Shown: piece by piece, positions 37,290 to 46,672 of the stretch | Layout of the letters: each line of letters begins with the position of its first letter | Numbering within the stretch: position 1 is the stretch's first letter | Assembly: GCA_001768325.1 (NCBI GenBank) | Contig: MENQ01000001.1 | Span: 124,001-188,000, forward strand | Source: Bacteroidetes bacterium GWC2_46_850 | GTDB lineage: Bacteria > Bacteroidota > Bacteroidia > Bacteroidales > Dysgonomonadaceae | Reading direction: 5' to 3' | Length of the DNA: 64,000 bases | Program-made: the position numbers and the translations under genes | Notes under the pieces: model-generated | What the model was told of the DNA's origin: nothing | The model's input: only the letters and a program-made list of their open reading frames with translations | Databases searched by the model: none

Positions 37290-38963
37290 TTAAGCTGGGA
37301 GGGTGTTCACCTCGGTGAATTGTCCCAGTTGTTGGTATTTTTTGTAGAGCTCGCTGTAGAGAACGTGGTTTTCCGGGTTGGGATGATAGGTGAAGGCAAA
37401 ACCCTGGCCCATGGCATCCTGTGCCTCTTCCACCTTTTCATATTCACCCGCCACGACAGCTGCAAACATCGCTGCACCAAAGGCACAGGCTTGCTCTGTT
37501 TTGGCTACCTTGATCGACATACCCAGCACGTCGGCCATGGTCTGCATCACAAAGGGCGATTTCAGCGAGATACCACCGATGCCGATCACCTGTTTGATCT
37601 CGACCCCATTTTCCAGGAAACGATCCACAATGGCTTTCGATCCAAAGGCGGTGGCTTCCACCAGGGCACGGAAGATGAGGGGAGCGGAACTGCCCAGTGT
37701 CAGTCCCGTTATGGATCCCTGAAGTAACTGGTTGGCATCGGGGGTGCGCCGTCCGTTCATCCAGTCGGTGGCCAGTATGGTGCTTTCCTCTACAGGAATC
37801 TTTTCTGCTTCCCTGGTCAGCTCCGGAATAAGGGCATCTGCCACCTCGGCAATGAGTTTCTCTTTGGTTGCGGCATCGAGCAGTGACGATTTGCTTACTA
37901 TGTTCTGCAAAGGCCACTCCAGCAATCGCTTGAACCAGGCATAGATATCGCCGAAACCCGACTGTCCAGCTTCAAGACCGGTCATCCCGGGAATAACCGA
38001 TCCGTCTACCTGCCCGCAGATACCGGGTATCAGCTTACCACTCATCTCCTCGTAGGGTACCGCCATAATATCGCAGGTGGAGGTGCCGATCACCCGGACA
38101 AAATCACCCGGTTTAATTTCAACACCCACAGCACCGATATGACAGTCGAACGCACCCGCAGCAACAGCAACTTTGGTGGTCAGCCCCAGTCGCTGAGCCC
38201 ATTCTTCAGTTAAATAGCCTACCCTTACGTTGGCAGGGTGAGTCTCTTCATACAGCCGTGCGCGATAACCTGCCAGCAACGGATCGAGTGTGGTGAGGAA
38301 CTCTTCCGATGGCAACCCTCCCCATGATTCGTGCCACATGGCTTTATGTCCGGCTGCACAGCGACTTCTCGGCATGGTCTCCGGCTTGTGATTACCGGTA
38401 ATAAGTCCCGGAATCCAGTCACAGTGTTCCGTCCAGGAGTAGGATGCCTTCCTTACCTCTTCATCTTCACGCAGCACGTGGAGCATCTTTGCCCACACCC
38501 ATTCGGATGAGTAGATACCGCCTTCATAAGCGGTATAATCGATCTCCCAGTTCTTCGCGAGGGTGTTGATCTCATCGGCCTCTTTTACGGCCGTATGATC
38601 TTTCCACAAGACGAACATGGCATTGGGGTTCTCTGCAAACTCAGGCAAGAGTGCAAGAGGCACTCCTTCATTGTTTGTAAGCGCGGGCGTGGAGCCGGTA
38701 GTGTCGAAACCCATCCCTACCACATTTTCGGCCACACCGGCGGGTGCTTTGGAGAGTGCCTCACGGACACTCTCTTCCAGTACATCAATATAATCGAGCG
38801 GATGCTGGCGGTAACGGTTACTCCGTGGATCGCAATATTTCCCCGCTTTCCATCGGGGGTAATACTTCACCGAGGTGGCAATCTCGTTTCCATTGGACGC
38901 ATCGGCAATGATGGCACGGCAGGAGTCGGAGCCGTAGTCCAGACCAATCACATAATTATTCAT
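37290..38963 (-). CDS. araB: Ribulokinase
   Basis: FGGY kinase pattern (GLDYGSDSCRAIIADASNG, TGLEAGQSGFGDIYAWF, IGIGGISLKSPFVMQTMADVLG); beside araA. Confidence 0.95.
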   Translation of the reverse strand: MNNYVIGLDYGSDSCRAIIADASNGNEIATSVKYYPRWKAGKYCDPRSNRYRQHPLDYIDVLEESVREALSKAPAGVAENVVGMGFDTTGSTPALTNNEGVPLALLPEFAENPNAMFVLWKDHTAVKEADEINTLAKNWEIDYTAYEGGIYSSEWVWAKMLHVLREDEEVRKASYSWTEHCDWIPGLITGNHKPETMPRSRCAAGHKAMWHESWGGLPSEEFLTTLDPLLAGYRARLYEETHPANVRVGYLTEEWAQRLGLTTKVAVAAGAFDCHIGAVGVEIKPGDFVRVIGTSTCDIMAVPYEEMSGKLIPGICGQVDGSVIPGMTGLEAGQSGFGDIYAWFKRLLEWPLQNIVSKSSLLDAATKEKLIAEVADALIPELTREAEKIPVEESTILATDWMNGRRTPDANQLLQGSITGLTLGSSAPLIFRALVEATAFGSKAIVDRFLENGVEIKQVIGIGGISLKSPFVMQTMADVLGMSIKVAKTEQACAFGAAMFAAVVAGEYEKVEEAQDAMGQGFAFTYHPNPENHVLYSELYKKYQQLGQFTEVNTLPA

Positions 38964-38992
38964 TGTTTTAGGCTGTTTATGCTGGTTAAAGA

Positions 38993-40498
38993 TTACTGCA
39001 ATGATTTATTCAACAGGTAATAGACTTCGTTCACTTTGAGTGCAAACTTAAAGTTGTTGATGGTCGTATCCTTGTCAATTGTCATCAATTCGATGCCGGC
39101 AATATCGGCATAATCTTCAAAATACTCATTGGTGAGTGCATAAGAGAAGGCTGAGTGGTGTGTACCTCCGGCATATATCCAGGCGGCAGCTCCAATCTCA
39201 AGGCTGGGTTGCGGTATCCAGAGAGAACTGGCTACTGGCAGCTTCGGCAGTGATGCTTCGGGCTCAATCACATCAACATTGTTCACAATCATGCGGAAGC
39301 GATTGCCCATGTCCACAATAGTAGCTGCTAATCCGGCACCGGGGTCAGCTGTAAATACCAGTCGCGCCGGATCGGCTTTACCGCCAATACCGAGAGGGTG
39401 CACCTCAAGGCGTGGTTTCTGACTGGTGATCTCTGGTGATATCTCCAGCATGTGCGATTGCAGGATCGCACTTTTTTCACCTTTGAAGTGATAGGTATAA
39501 TCCTCGAGGAAAGAACAGCCTCCCTGGAGTCCCTTCGACATCACCCAGATGGTGCGCAACAGGGCGGCTGTTTTCCAGTCTCCTTCGGCTCCGAATCCGT
39601 AACCTTCTGCCATAAGACGCTGGCTGGCCAGTCCCGGAAGCTGGTTCAATCCATGCAGGGCATCGAAGTTGGTGGTAAATGCTTTCGCATTTTTATCCTT
39701 CAGAAAACAACGGAGTGCTATTTCTATGCGGGCAGCCTCACGTACTTGTCCATAATCTTTTGCTCCCTTTTTGCAATTGTCGGCGAAGGTGTAGAGCTGT
39801 TCATATTCTGTGACCAGTGCATCCACATCCTGTTCGGTCACTTTGTCCTGATAGGCTACCAGATCGCCTATCGAATAATAATCGACATGATAACCCAGTC
39901 GAAGTTCAGCTTCCAGCCGGTCGCCATCGGTCACGGCCACGTTATTCATGTTGTCGCCGAAACGAACAATCACCATGTCCTGTGCATCGGCCCATGCAGC
40001 AGCGACACGCATCCATACAGCAATACGATCCTGCACTTTTTTATCGGACCAGTGTCCGACAACTACTTTTCTGTTCTTACGCATCCGGGTGACGATATGA
40101 CCGAATTCACGATCACCGTGGGCCGACTGGTTCAGGTTCATGAAGTCCATGTCGATTTCACTCCATGGTATCTCCTTGTTGAACTGTGTATGCAGATGTA
40201 GCAGCGGTTTGTGGAAGTTTTGTAGTCCTTTGATCCACATCTTCGCTGGCGAGAAGGTATGCATCCAGGTGATGATGCCGGCGCATTCAGGTGCGGTATT
40301 GGCTTCCTTGAATACTTTCTCCACCTCAGGTGATGAGTTGGCTGTTCCTTTGTAAACGACCTTTACCGGGAGTGTACCGGCGTCATTTAATCCTTTTACA
40401 ATCTCTTCAGAGTGGGCGTTTACCGTAACAACAGCATCGCCTCCGTACAGGAGCTGTGCTCCTGTTACAAACCATACTTCCTGATTCTTGAATTCCAT
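38993..40498 (-). CDS. araA: L-arabinose isomerase
   Basis: VWFVTGAQLLYGGDAV, TWMHTFSPAKMWIKGL, LHTQFNKEIPW, AEGYGFGAEGDWKTAALLR. Confidence 0.97.
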   Translation of the reverse strand: MEFKNQEVWFVTGAQLLYGGDAVVTVNAHSEEIVKGLNDAGTLPVKVVYKGTANSSPEVEKVFKEANTAPECAGIITWMHTFSPAKMWIKGLQNFHKPLLHLHTQFNKEIPWSEIDMDFMNLNQSAHGDREFGHIVTRMRKNRKVVVGHWSDKKVQDRIAVWMRVAAAWADAQDMVIVRFGDNMNNVAVTDGDRLEAELRLGYHVDYYSIGDLVAYQDKVTEQDVDALVTEYEQLYTFADNCKKGAKDYGQVREAARIEIALRCFLKDKNAKAFTTNFDALHGLNQLPGLASQRLMAEGYGFGAEGDWKTAALLRTIWVMSKGLQGGCSFLEDYTYHFKGEKSAILQSHMLEISPEITSQKPRLEVHPLGIGGKADPARLVFTADPGAGLAATIVDMGNRFRMIVNNVDVIEPEASLPKLPVASSLWIPQPSLEIGAAAWIYAGGTHHSAFSYALTNEYFEDYADIAGIELMTIDKDTTINNFKFALKVNEVYYLLNKSLQ

Positions 40499-40524
40499 AT
40501 TTTTTATTTTTTTTGTTGATGTTA

Positions 40525-41211
40525 TTATTGTCCGTAATAGGCACCGGGACCATGTTTCCTGAAGAAATGCTTTTGAACAAGCAGTTGGTTCATGGTGAGA
40601 TTGGGGTTCACCTGTCCGGCAATGAAAGCCATCTTGGCGACCTGCTCCATCACTACGGCATTGTGGACCGCATCATGCGCGTCGTTACCCCATGAAAAGG
40701 GTCCGTGGTTTTTTACCAGTACGCCGGGTATATGGCTCGGATTGAGGTCTTTGAAACGCTCGATGATCACTGTCCCTGTTTCTTTCTCATACGCATCTTT
40801 TACCTCTGCTTCCGTCATGTCGCGTGTGCAGGGGATGTCATCGCTGAAATAATCGGCGTGGGTGGTCCCGATAATGGGGATGTCGCATCCAGCCTGTGCC
40901 CAGGCTGTGGCAAAGGTAGAGTGGGTGTGGACGATACCGCCAATACTGGTGAAAGCCTTATAAAGTTCCAGATGGGTAGCCGTGTCGGAGGAGGGCTTAT
41001 ACCTTCCTTCCACCACCTTCCCTTCCATGTCTGTCACCACCATATCCTCCGCCTTCATTTCGGTGTAGGAAACACCGGAAGGTTTGATGACCACCAGGCC
41101 CTTTTCCCTATCGATTCCACTCACGTTACCCCAGGTAAAGATGACCAGACCGTGTTCAACCAGATCGAGATTGGCCTTGAAAACTGTTGCTTTAAGTTCT
41201 TCTATGTGCAT
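40525..41211 (-). CDS. araD: L-ribulose-5-phosphate 4-epimerase
   Basis: [46 protein letters not shown]; class II aldolase family. Confidence 0.96.
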   Translation of the reverse strand: MHIEELKATVFKANLDLVEHGLVIFTWGNVSGIDREKGLVVIKPSGVSYTEMKAEDMVVTDMEGKVVEGRYKPSSDTATHLELYKAFTSIGGIVHTHSTFATAWAQAGCDIPIIGTTHADYFSDDIPCTRDMTEAEVKDAYEKETGTVIIERFKDLNPSHIPGVLVKNHGPFSWGNDAHDAVHNAVVMEQVAKMAFIAGQVNPNLTMNQLLVQKHFFRKHGPGAYYGQ

Positions 41212-41222
41212 GAAAGTTTTTT

Positions 41223-42764
41223 TTATTGTAGTTCAAGCATTACCACCGATTTGGAGGGAAGTACCACCGACAGGTTGCTGTTCGATAATTTGGCTCCCTT
41301 GAAATCGTTTACCGTCACTTTTGACGGTTGTTCGAAGGTATTGTAATCGTTTATTTGTTCAGATGTGAGAATCTGTCCCTTGATATTTTTCACCGTGGCT
41401 CCAATAAGCTGGGTGTTGATTTGTTGTTCCTGATTGGGGTCGGCATTCACCAGGGTAATATGAATCTTTCCGCTGGCATCTTTCGATGCTGAAACACTGA
41501 CGGCATCAATTTCCTTGTCACCCTGACGATATTTGTTGCTGGTAAAGGAAATCGGAAGAAGCGTGGCATCCTGATGTACTTTATAGAGGTAGAACACCCA
41601 ATAGGTGGGAGTCATTAACATCTTCTCCTCATCGGTGAGCATCACAGCCTGCAACACATTCACTGTCTGAGCAAGGTTGGCCATTTGCACCCGGTCACTG
41701 TGCGCATTGAAGATGTTGAGATTGATTCCCGCTACAATGGCATCGCGCAGTGTGTTTTGCTGATAAAGGAATCCGGGATTTGTACCCGGCTCCACGTTGT
41801 ACCATGTGCCCCATTCATCGATAATCATGCCCACTCGTTTGCGAGGATCGTAACGGTCCATGATCTCACCGTGCTTGGTGATCAGCTCATCCATGAAAAG
41901 AGTCTTTTCGATGGTGGTAAAGTATTCAGCTTCATCGAAGATGGTGGCCGACCCTTTATCACCCCAGTCTTTGGGTACCGTGTAATAATGGAGCGAGAGG
42001 CCCTGCATGTGGCGACCGGCATTCTTCATCACTGTTTCTGTCCAGTTGTAATCGCCACCGTTGGCACCGCAGGCAATCCTGTAAAGATGATTATCCCCAT
42101 AATTGCGGGCGAAAGTGGCATAGTGACGATACAGGTCGGAATAGTAATCGGGTGTCATGTTACCTCCGCAGCCCCAGCTTTCGTTGCCAATGCCCCAGAA
42201 TTTCACCTTCCATGGTTCTTCACGCCCGTTTTGACGACGCAGGTTGGCCATCGGACTTTCGCCGTCAAAAGTAACATACTCAATCCACTTCGACATTTCT
42301 TCCACGGTGCCACTGCCTACATTGGCACTGATATAGGGTTCAGTGTCCATTTGTGCACACAGATCCAGAAATTCATGGGTCCCGAAGCTGTTATCTTCTA
42401 CTACACCTCCCCAATGAGTATTGATCATCTTGGGTCGCTCTGCACGGGGACCGATACCGTCCATCCAGTGATACTCGTCGGCAAAACATCCTCCCGGCCA
42501 GCGCAGGTTTGGGATGCGGATATCTTTTAATGCCTCTACGACATCGTTGCGGATGCCACGTGTATTAGGAATGGAGGAGTCTTCGCCGACCCAATATCCG
42601 CCGTATATACAACGGCCCAGGTGTTCCGAAAAGTGTCCGTAAATGTGGCGGTTGATGGTTGTCTCTCCGCGGTCAGCTTCGATAATCAATCTGTTTTGTG
42701 CCTGCACAGATACGCTGCCAATCAGCAGCAACAGGATAATTTGACATGTTCTTAATCGTCTCAT
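41223..42764 (-). CDS. GH51 alpha-N-arabinofuranosidase
   Basis: [62 protein letters not shown]. Confidence 0.96.
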   Translation of the reverse strand: MRRLRTCQIILLLLIGSVSVQAQNRLIIEADRGETTINRHIYGHFSEHLGRCIYGGYWVGEDSSIPNTRGIRNDVVEALKDIRIPNLRWPGGCFADEYHWMDGIGPRAERPKMINTHWGGVVEDNSFGTHEFLDLCAQMDTEPYISANVGSGTVEEMSKWIEYVTFDGESPMANLRRQNGREEPWKVKFWGIGNESWGCGGNMTPDYYSDLYRHYATFARNYGDNHLYRIACGANGGDYNWTETVMKNAGRHMQGLSLHYYTVPKDWGDKGSATIFDEAEYFTTIEKTLFMDELITKHGEIMDRYDPRKRVGMIIDEWGTWYNVEPGTNPGFLYQQNTLRDAIVAGINLNIFNAHSDRVQMANLAQTVNVLQAVMLTDEEKMLMTPTYWVFYLYKVHQDATLLPISFTSNKYRQGDKEIDAVSVSASKDASGKIHITLVNADPNQEQQINTQLIGATVKNIKGQILTSEQINDYNTFEQPSKVTVNDFKGAKLSNSNLSVVLPSKSVVMLELQ

Positions 42765-42874
42765 GGTTTACTATTGTTTTTATATGATTGTAACAGATGA
42801 TGCAATTCCGGGTATTTTAACAGTCACTACCATAAGGAATCAGGTGAGTGTAAAGATAAAACTTATTTTCTTAA

Positions 42875-44830
42875 CTACCTATCCTCAGTCTGATTTGTTA
42901 TGATCACCCCTCCGCCCGGTTCAATCGTCAGCGCAATCCTGCCGTTTTCTTTTATTTTCAGTGCATTAAACTGAGCCGATCGGTCTTTTTTATCGGAATA
43001 AAGTGAGATACTCTTTCCTGCGAGCATCGGTAGTGTGACATCCATCTTTTTCACCTCTTTTTCTGCGTTAATAGCTGCCATGTACCACTTGTTTGCATGA
43101 CGGCGGGCAAGTACCACATACTTTCCCGGATACCCATCAATATACAGTGTTTCGTCCCATAAAGTAGGGATCTCTTTCATAAAATCGATCACAAATTGGG
43201 GGTATTCCTGTAGATTATTGGGGGTCATCCCGAAATGCTGGATGGGTGTCTGAAATAGGACTGCTGTTGCCAGCTGGAAAATTTCAGTCGTCCTGCGTCT
43301 GTTGCCGCCATCGTTGGATTGGTTGTGTTGTTTATTCAGTAATACCGGCCCGAAATCCATTGAGGCGACACTGTTTCTGATAAACGGATGCAGTGTTGCG
43401 TTGAAGGCCTCCTGATCGTTGGCATGCTGACTGAAGATGAGATTCTCAGAAGCAAGTACTGCTTCACTTCCTGCGAAGTTGGGATACATTATTTCCCATC
43501 CACGGGGCAGGGTACAACCATGGAAAATCACTGCAAGGCCATAATCATTGGCATCAGATAGAATATCCTCGTAGAGTTTCAAGGTCTCCTGCTTGTCACC
43601 TCCAAAGAAATCAACTTTGATTCCTTTCGCACCGATGCTTTGCAGCCATGCCATTTCTTTCTTTCGGGCTACCGATCTGTTCATCTTGTTTTTGGGACCC
43701 TGAGGTGCATCACTCCAGAATCCATTTGAGTTATACCAGAGAGAGATACCTACATCTTTGGAAGCTGCGTAATGGGCCAGTTCTTCAATCTTCTCCCGTC
43801 CGATCCGTGTATCCCACCAGTTATCGATCAGTACCAGTTCGTACCCCAGCGTTGAAGAGAGGTCGATAAAAGTTCTCTGATCATCGACGTTGATGCTGCC
43901 ATCCTGCCAGAGTAGCCAGCTCCAGGTCGATCGTCCGAACTGATAAGCTATGGATGGTTCATAAAGAGGTTCAACCACATCGAACGCGATTGTTGTCTCC
44001 ACGATCGGCTTTAGATTATCACCTATTGTAATTGTGCGCCAGGGAGTCTCGCCGGGCAAAGAGATCGAGGGATTGGCACTTCCGATCCCATTGTTTTCCC
44101 CTTCCTCGGGAAAGGCTACAGTGTAGAGACCTTCCTTTGTGCCTTCGCTTAGTTTGCTGCCACAATAAAGGCTGCCGACTCCTGTTTCGGAGACTAATGC
44201 CCAACCACGATCGCCCACATGGAACAGACCCGGGAAAGTGTATCCAACACCATACTTTGATGGCGTGCCTACAGGTTCGTCCGGCACATACACCTCCTCA
44301 TAGCTGGGTTTGGTTTTCATCCACCCTATCATGGGTGTAGCCTGCGGGGTGAGGAAGGTGGTGGTGAATGAAGGAAAATTGAAACCGGTCAATTCCCTTT
44401 CTACGGTGCAGCGTGCCGTTTCTCCATTCTGAGACAGGGCATATTTGAACGCAATATCGTTGTTGCTCACTCTGAAAATCAGACTTATTTTTTCTTCACG
44501 TGAAGTCCGATAGGTGGCAGTTACTTCATTTGCCCCATAGGTAACGGTGCTTTTCTTGATTTTCGGGTCAGCGTATGTTTTATTGATCGTCTGTATGTTT
44601 TTTTCTACAAATTGCAGATCACGACTGAAATCGCTCACGTTGGTAATCAGCCCAAGGGGCGAATCTTCAAGAATGGTTTTCTCTTTGTAAGTGACGCTGT
44701 AATAAATGCTTCCGTTCACAAGTGCCACTGCCACCACCAGGTTGTTATCCGGGCTCCTGATTTCAATCTGATCTGCCGAAGCCGGAATCAGAAGAAAGAG
44801 TGACAAGAGACCGAGGATTATTTTTTTCAT
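42875..44830 (-). CDS. GH97 family glycosidase
   Basis: N-terminal IEIRSPDNNLVVAVALVNGSIYYSVTYKEKTILEDSPLGL; catalytic-domain GAKGIKVDFFGGDKQETLKLYEDI and HGCTLPRGWEIMYPNFAGSEAV. Confidence 0.92.
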   Translation of the reverse strand: MKKIILGLLSLFLLIPASADQIEIRSPDNNLVVAVALVNGSIYYSVTYKEKTILEDSPLGLITNVSDFSRDLQFVEKNIQTINKTYADPKIKKSTVTYGANEVTATYRTSREEKISLIFRVSNNDIAFKYALSQNGETARCTVERELTGFNFPSFTTTFLTPQATPMIGWMKTKPSYEEVYVPDEPVGTPSKYGVGYTFPGLFHVGDRGWALVSETGVGSLYCGSKLSEGTKEGLYTVAFPEEGENNGIGSANPSISLPGETPWRTITIGDNLKPIVETTIAFDVVEPLYEPSIAYQFGRSTWSWLLWQDGSINVDDQRTFIDLSSTLGYELVLIDNWWDTRIGREKIEELAHYAASKDVGISLWYNSNGFWSDAPQGPKNKMNRSVARKKEMAWLQSIGAKGIKVDFFGGDKQETLKLYEDILSDANDYGLAVIFHGCTLPRGWEIMYPNFAGSEAVLASENLIFSQHANDQEAFNATLHPFIRNSVASMDFGPVLLNKQHNQSNDGGNRRRTTEIFQLATAVLFQTPIQHFGMTPNNLQEYPQFVIDFMKEIPTLWDETLYIDGYPGKYVVLARRHANKWYMAAINAEKEVKKMDVTLPMLAGKSISLYSDKKDRSAQFNALKIKENGRIALTIEPGGGVIITNQTEDR

Positions 44831-44854
44831 TGTGTATTTGAATTTATGTATGTA

Positions 44855-44862
44855 CAAAAATA
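44855..44862 (-). promoter_or_regulatory. Putative -7 element of GH97 promoter
   Basis: Minus strand TATTTTTG (TAnnTTTG), 21 nt downstream of the repeat motif. Confidence 0.5.
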
Positions 44863-44883
44863 GTGATAATCCACTTGTGGGAG

Positions 44884-44914
44884 GGTAGAGAAATAGATAC
44901 AGATGGTGGATAAA
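44884..44914 (-). promoter_or_regulatory. Putative HTCS operator, copy 1 (upstream of GH97)
   Basis: Minus strand TTTATCCACCATCTGTATCTATTTCTCTACC; two half-sites 21 bp apart. Confidence 0.65.
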
Positions 44915-44995
44915 TCAGTAAAATTGTCGTCAAAATCCTGATTCTCGGAATTTGACGACAATTATTTTATTGATTGGAAACTACACAGTTCCTAT

Positions 44996-46504
44996 TTATT
45001 TAATTTTTTTACCCCATACCGAACGACCATCTTCATCGAGTCCGGTCAGAAGGATCGTGCGTGTTTGATTTTCCCAGTCCTGTCCTTCAAATATATGTAA
45101 ATTACGGAATGCTTTATTTCTTAAAGTAAGGGTCATCATCTGATCTTTTTTAGAGAAGCTCCATGAACCATTGTCGCTCGTAGTACCATTATCATTCAGG
45201 TGCACAGGAAATGAGTCGTTCCATTCCTCTTTCTTTAAACTGCCCTCGCCCCACATAATCTGCCCCGCTTCTAGCTGTCTGTCATAAACAGATTCTCTGA
45301 TTCTGATCATCTCCCATTCTCCGGCAATATCCTTTTCTTTAACCTTCCATTCACCGTCACCAGCGTACCTTTGTGGTGATACGACCGGCCATCCGTCTGG
45401 AGTAAAAAAAAGCTCTCTCACGTGTAGTACCATCAGTTGATTTCCCGGTGACAAACGCCCTTGGTGTACCATGAAGTAACGTCCCTCTCCAGTGGCCATC
45501 ACACCGCAATGTCCCGTGCCTGCCCATCCGGTATGATGATTGAACCTGTATGGCGCCATGATCACAGGATAATTATTGGTCGTATCATTCAGGTTCTTTC
45601 CGAAATAATCATAAAAAGGTCCTTCCGGTCGGTCTGATCGTCCCACCCGAATATTGTAGGTGGTCATGAGCGGGTCATATGAAACAAAAAGAAAATATTG
45701 TTTCAATTGGGGGTTATAGATTATCTCCGGAGCTTCAAGGTTGTCTTTCCTGTAGTTGGCTCTTCGGGCTATCAAGTGACCCAGATCATCTTTTTTACGG
45801 GTTAATCCTGTGACAGGATCGAGCTCCACACAATACAATCCCCCAAAATACGAACCATAGTGCATCCATATCTTTCCGTTATCCACATCTTCAACAATTG
45901 TTGGATCGATGGCGTTCATGGGTGTCTGGCTGTTGCTTCTCACAACTGCCCCTTTTTGTTCCCAGGGTCCCTCCGGGGTATTGGATTCGGCCATCCCTAT
46001 CCAGGATGTTTTTTTCCCAAATGCCGAGACACTGTAGTAAAGCCGGTACTTGTCCTCTTTTTTTATTACGTAGGGCGCCCATATGTTTGTTGCCCCTCTT
46101 CCTGCGTTGTGAGCATGTACCCATTCCACAGCCTCCTGCGGAATATCGGAGAAAGCCCAACCTACAAAATCCCACTGAACAAGATCTTTCGATCTTCTGA
46201 TCTGGATGTTACCGAGAGGAACGTTTTTCTCTCTGGCACGTTCTCTATTTTCTGCAAAAATTGCATCGGTGGAGTAGATGTAATAATAATCACCGAATTT
46301 TTTGATAGCCGGATCGTGCACATTATAGGTCCCCCATTCTTTGTAATGTTCCATAGCAGAGAGATACGTATAGTCATCGGTCCATGGATTCGTTTTGACC
46401 GTCGGAATTGGAGATTGTTGTACTTGTTTACAAGAGAACAATAAAAGAAACAGTGAAACGGCAAAGAGGTTTCTTAATCGCAGTTGGGGGTATTTTTTAT
46501 TCAC
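44996..46504 (-). CDS. GH43 lipoprotein (endo-arabinanase/arabinosidase-like)
   Basis: YNVHDPAIKKFGDYYYIYSTD, AIDPTIVEDVDNGKIWMHYGSY, EAPEIIYNPQLKQYFLF; lipobox LLLFSCKQ; GTG start 46504 proposed. Confidence 0.9.
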   Translation of the reverse strand: MNKKYPQLRLRNLFAVSLFLLLFSCKQVQQSPIPTVKTNPWTDDYTYLSAMEHYKEWGTYNVHDPAIKKFGDYYYIYSTDAIFAENRERAREKNVPLGNIQIRRSKDLVQWDFVGWAFSDIPQEAVEWVHAHNAGRGATNIWAPYVIKKEDKYRLYYSVSAFGKKTSWIGMAESNTPEGPWEQKGAVVRSNSQTPMNAIDPTIVEDVDNGKIWMHYGSYFGGLYCVELDPVTGLTRKKDDLGHLIARRANYRKDNLEAPEIIYNPQLKQYFLFVSYDPLMTTYNIRVGRSDRPEGPFYDYFGKNLNDTTNNYPVIMAPYRFNHHTGWAGTGHCGVMATGEGRYFMVHQGRLSPGNQLMVLHVRELFFTPDGWPVVSPQRYAGDGEWKVKEKDIAGEWEMIRIRESVYDRQLEAGQIMWGEGSLKKEEWNDSFPVHLNDNGTTSDNGSWSFSKKDQMMTLTLRNKAFRNLHIFEGQDWENQTRTILLTGLDEDGRSVWGKKIK

Positions 46505-46559
46505 AGTGTTTTCTACTTTGAGATTCAGCTGCAAACAAACTGTAATTCTTTAACCAAAA

Positions 46560-46590
46560 GGTAGAGAAATGAACACAGAAGGTGGATAAA
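46560..46590 (-). promoter_or_regulatory. Putative HTCS operator, copy 2 (upstream of GH43, in HTCS/GH43 divergent region)
   Basis: Minus strand TTTATCCACCTTCTGTGTTCATTTCTCTACC; half-sites 21 bp apart. Confidence 0.65.
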
Positions 46591-46645
46591 ACGAACGTTT
46601 CGAGAAATCGGTTCTTTTTTAACTTATTTAGGTGGATAATTATTT

Positions 46646-46653
46646 TACTTTTG
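46646..46653 (+). promoter_or_regulatory. Putative -7 element of HTCS gene
   Basis: TACTTTTG (TAnnTTTG) 20 bp upstream of the start codon. Confidence 0.45.
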
Positions 46654-46672
46654 TGATTATTGAAAGGGTATC

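Noticed and set aside
39452-42530. Antisense ORFs opposite araA, araD and GH51 (249, 213 and 281 aa)
   Set aside because: Shadow ORFs of strongly supported enzymes; no motif support.
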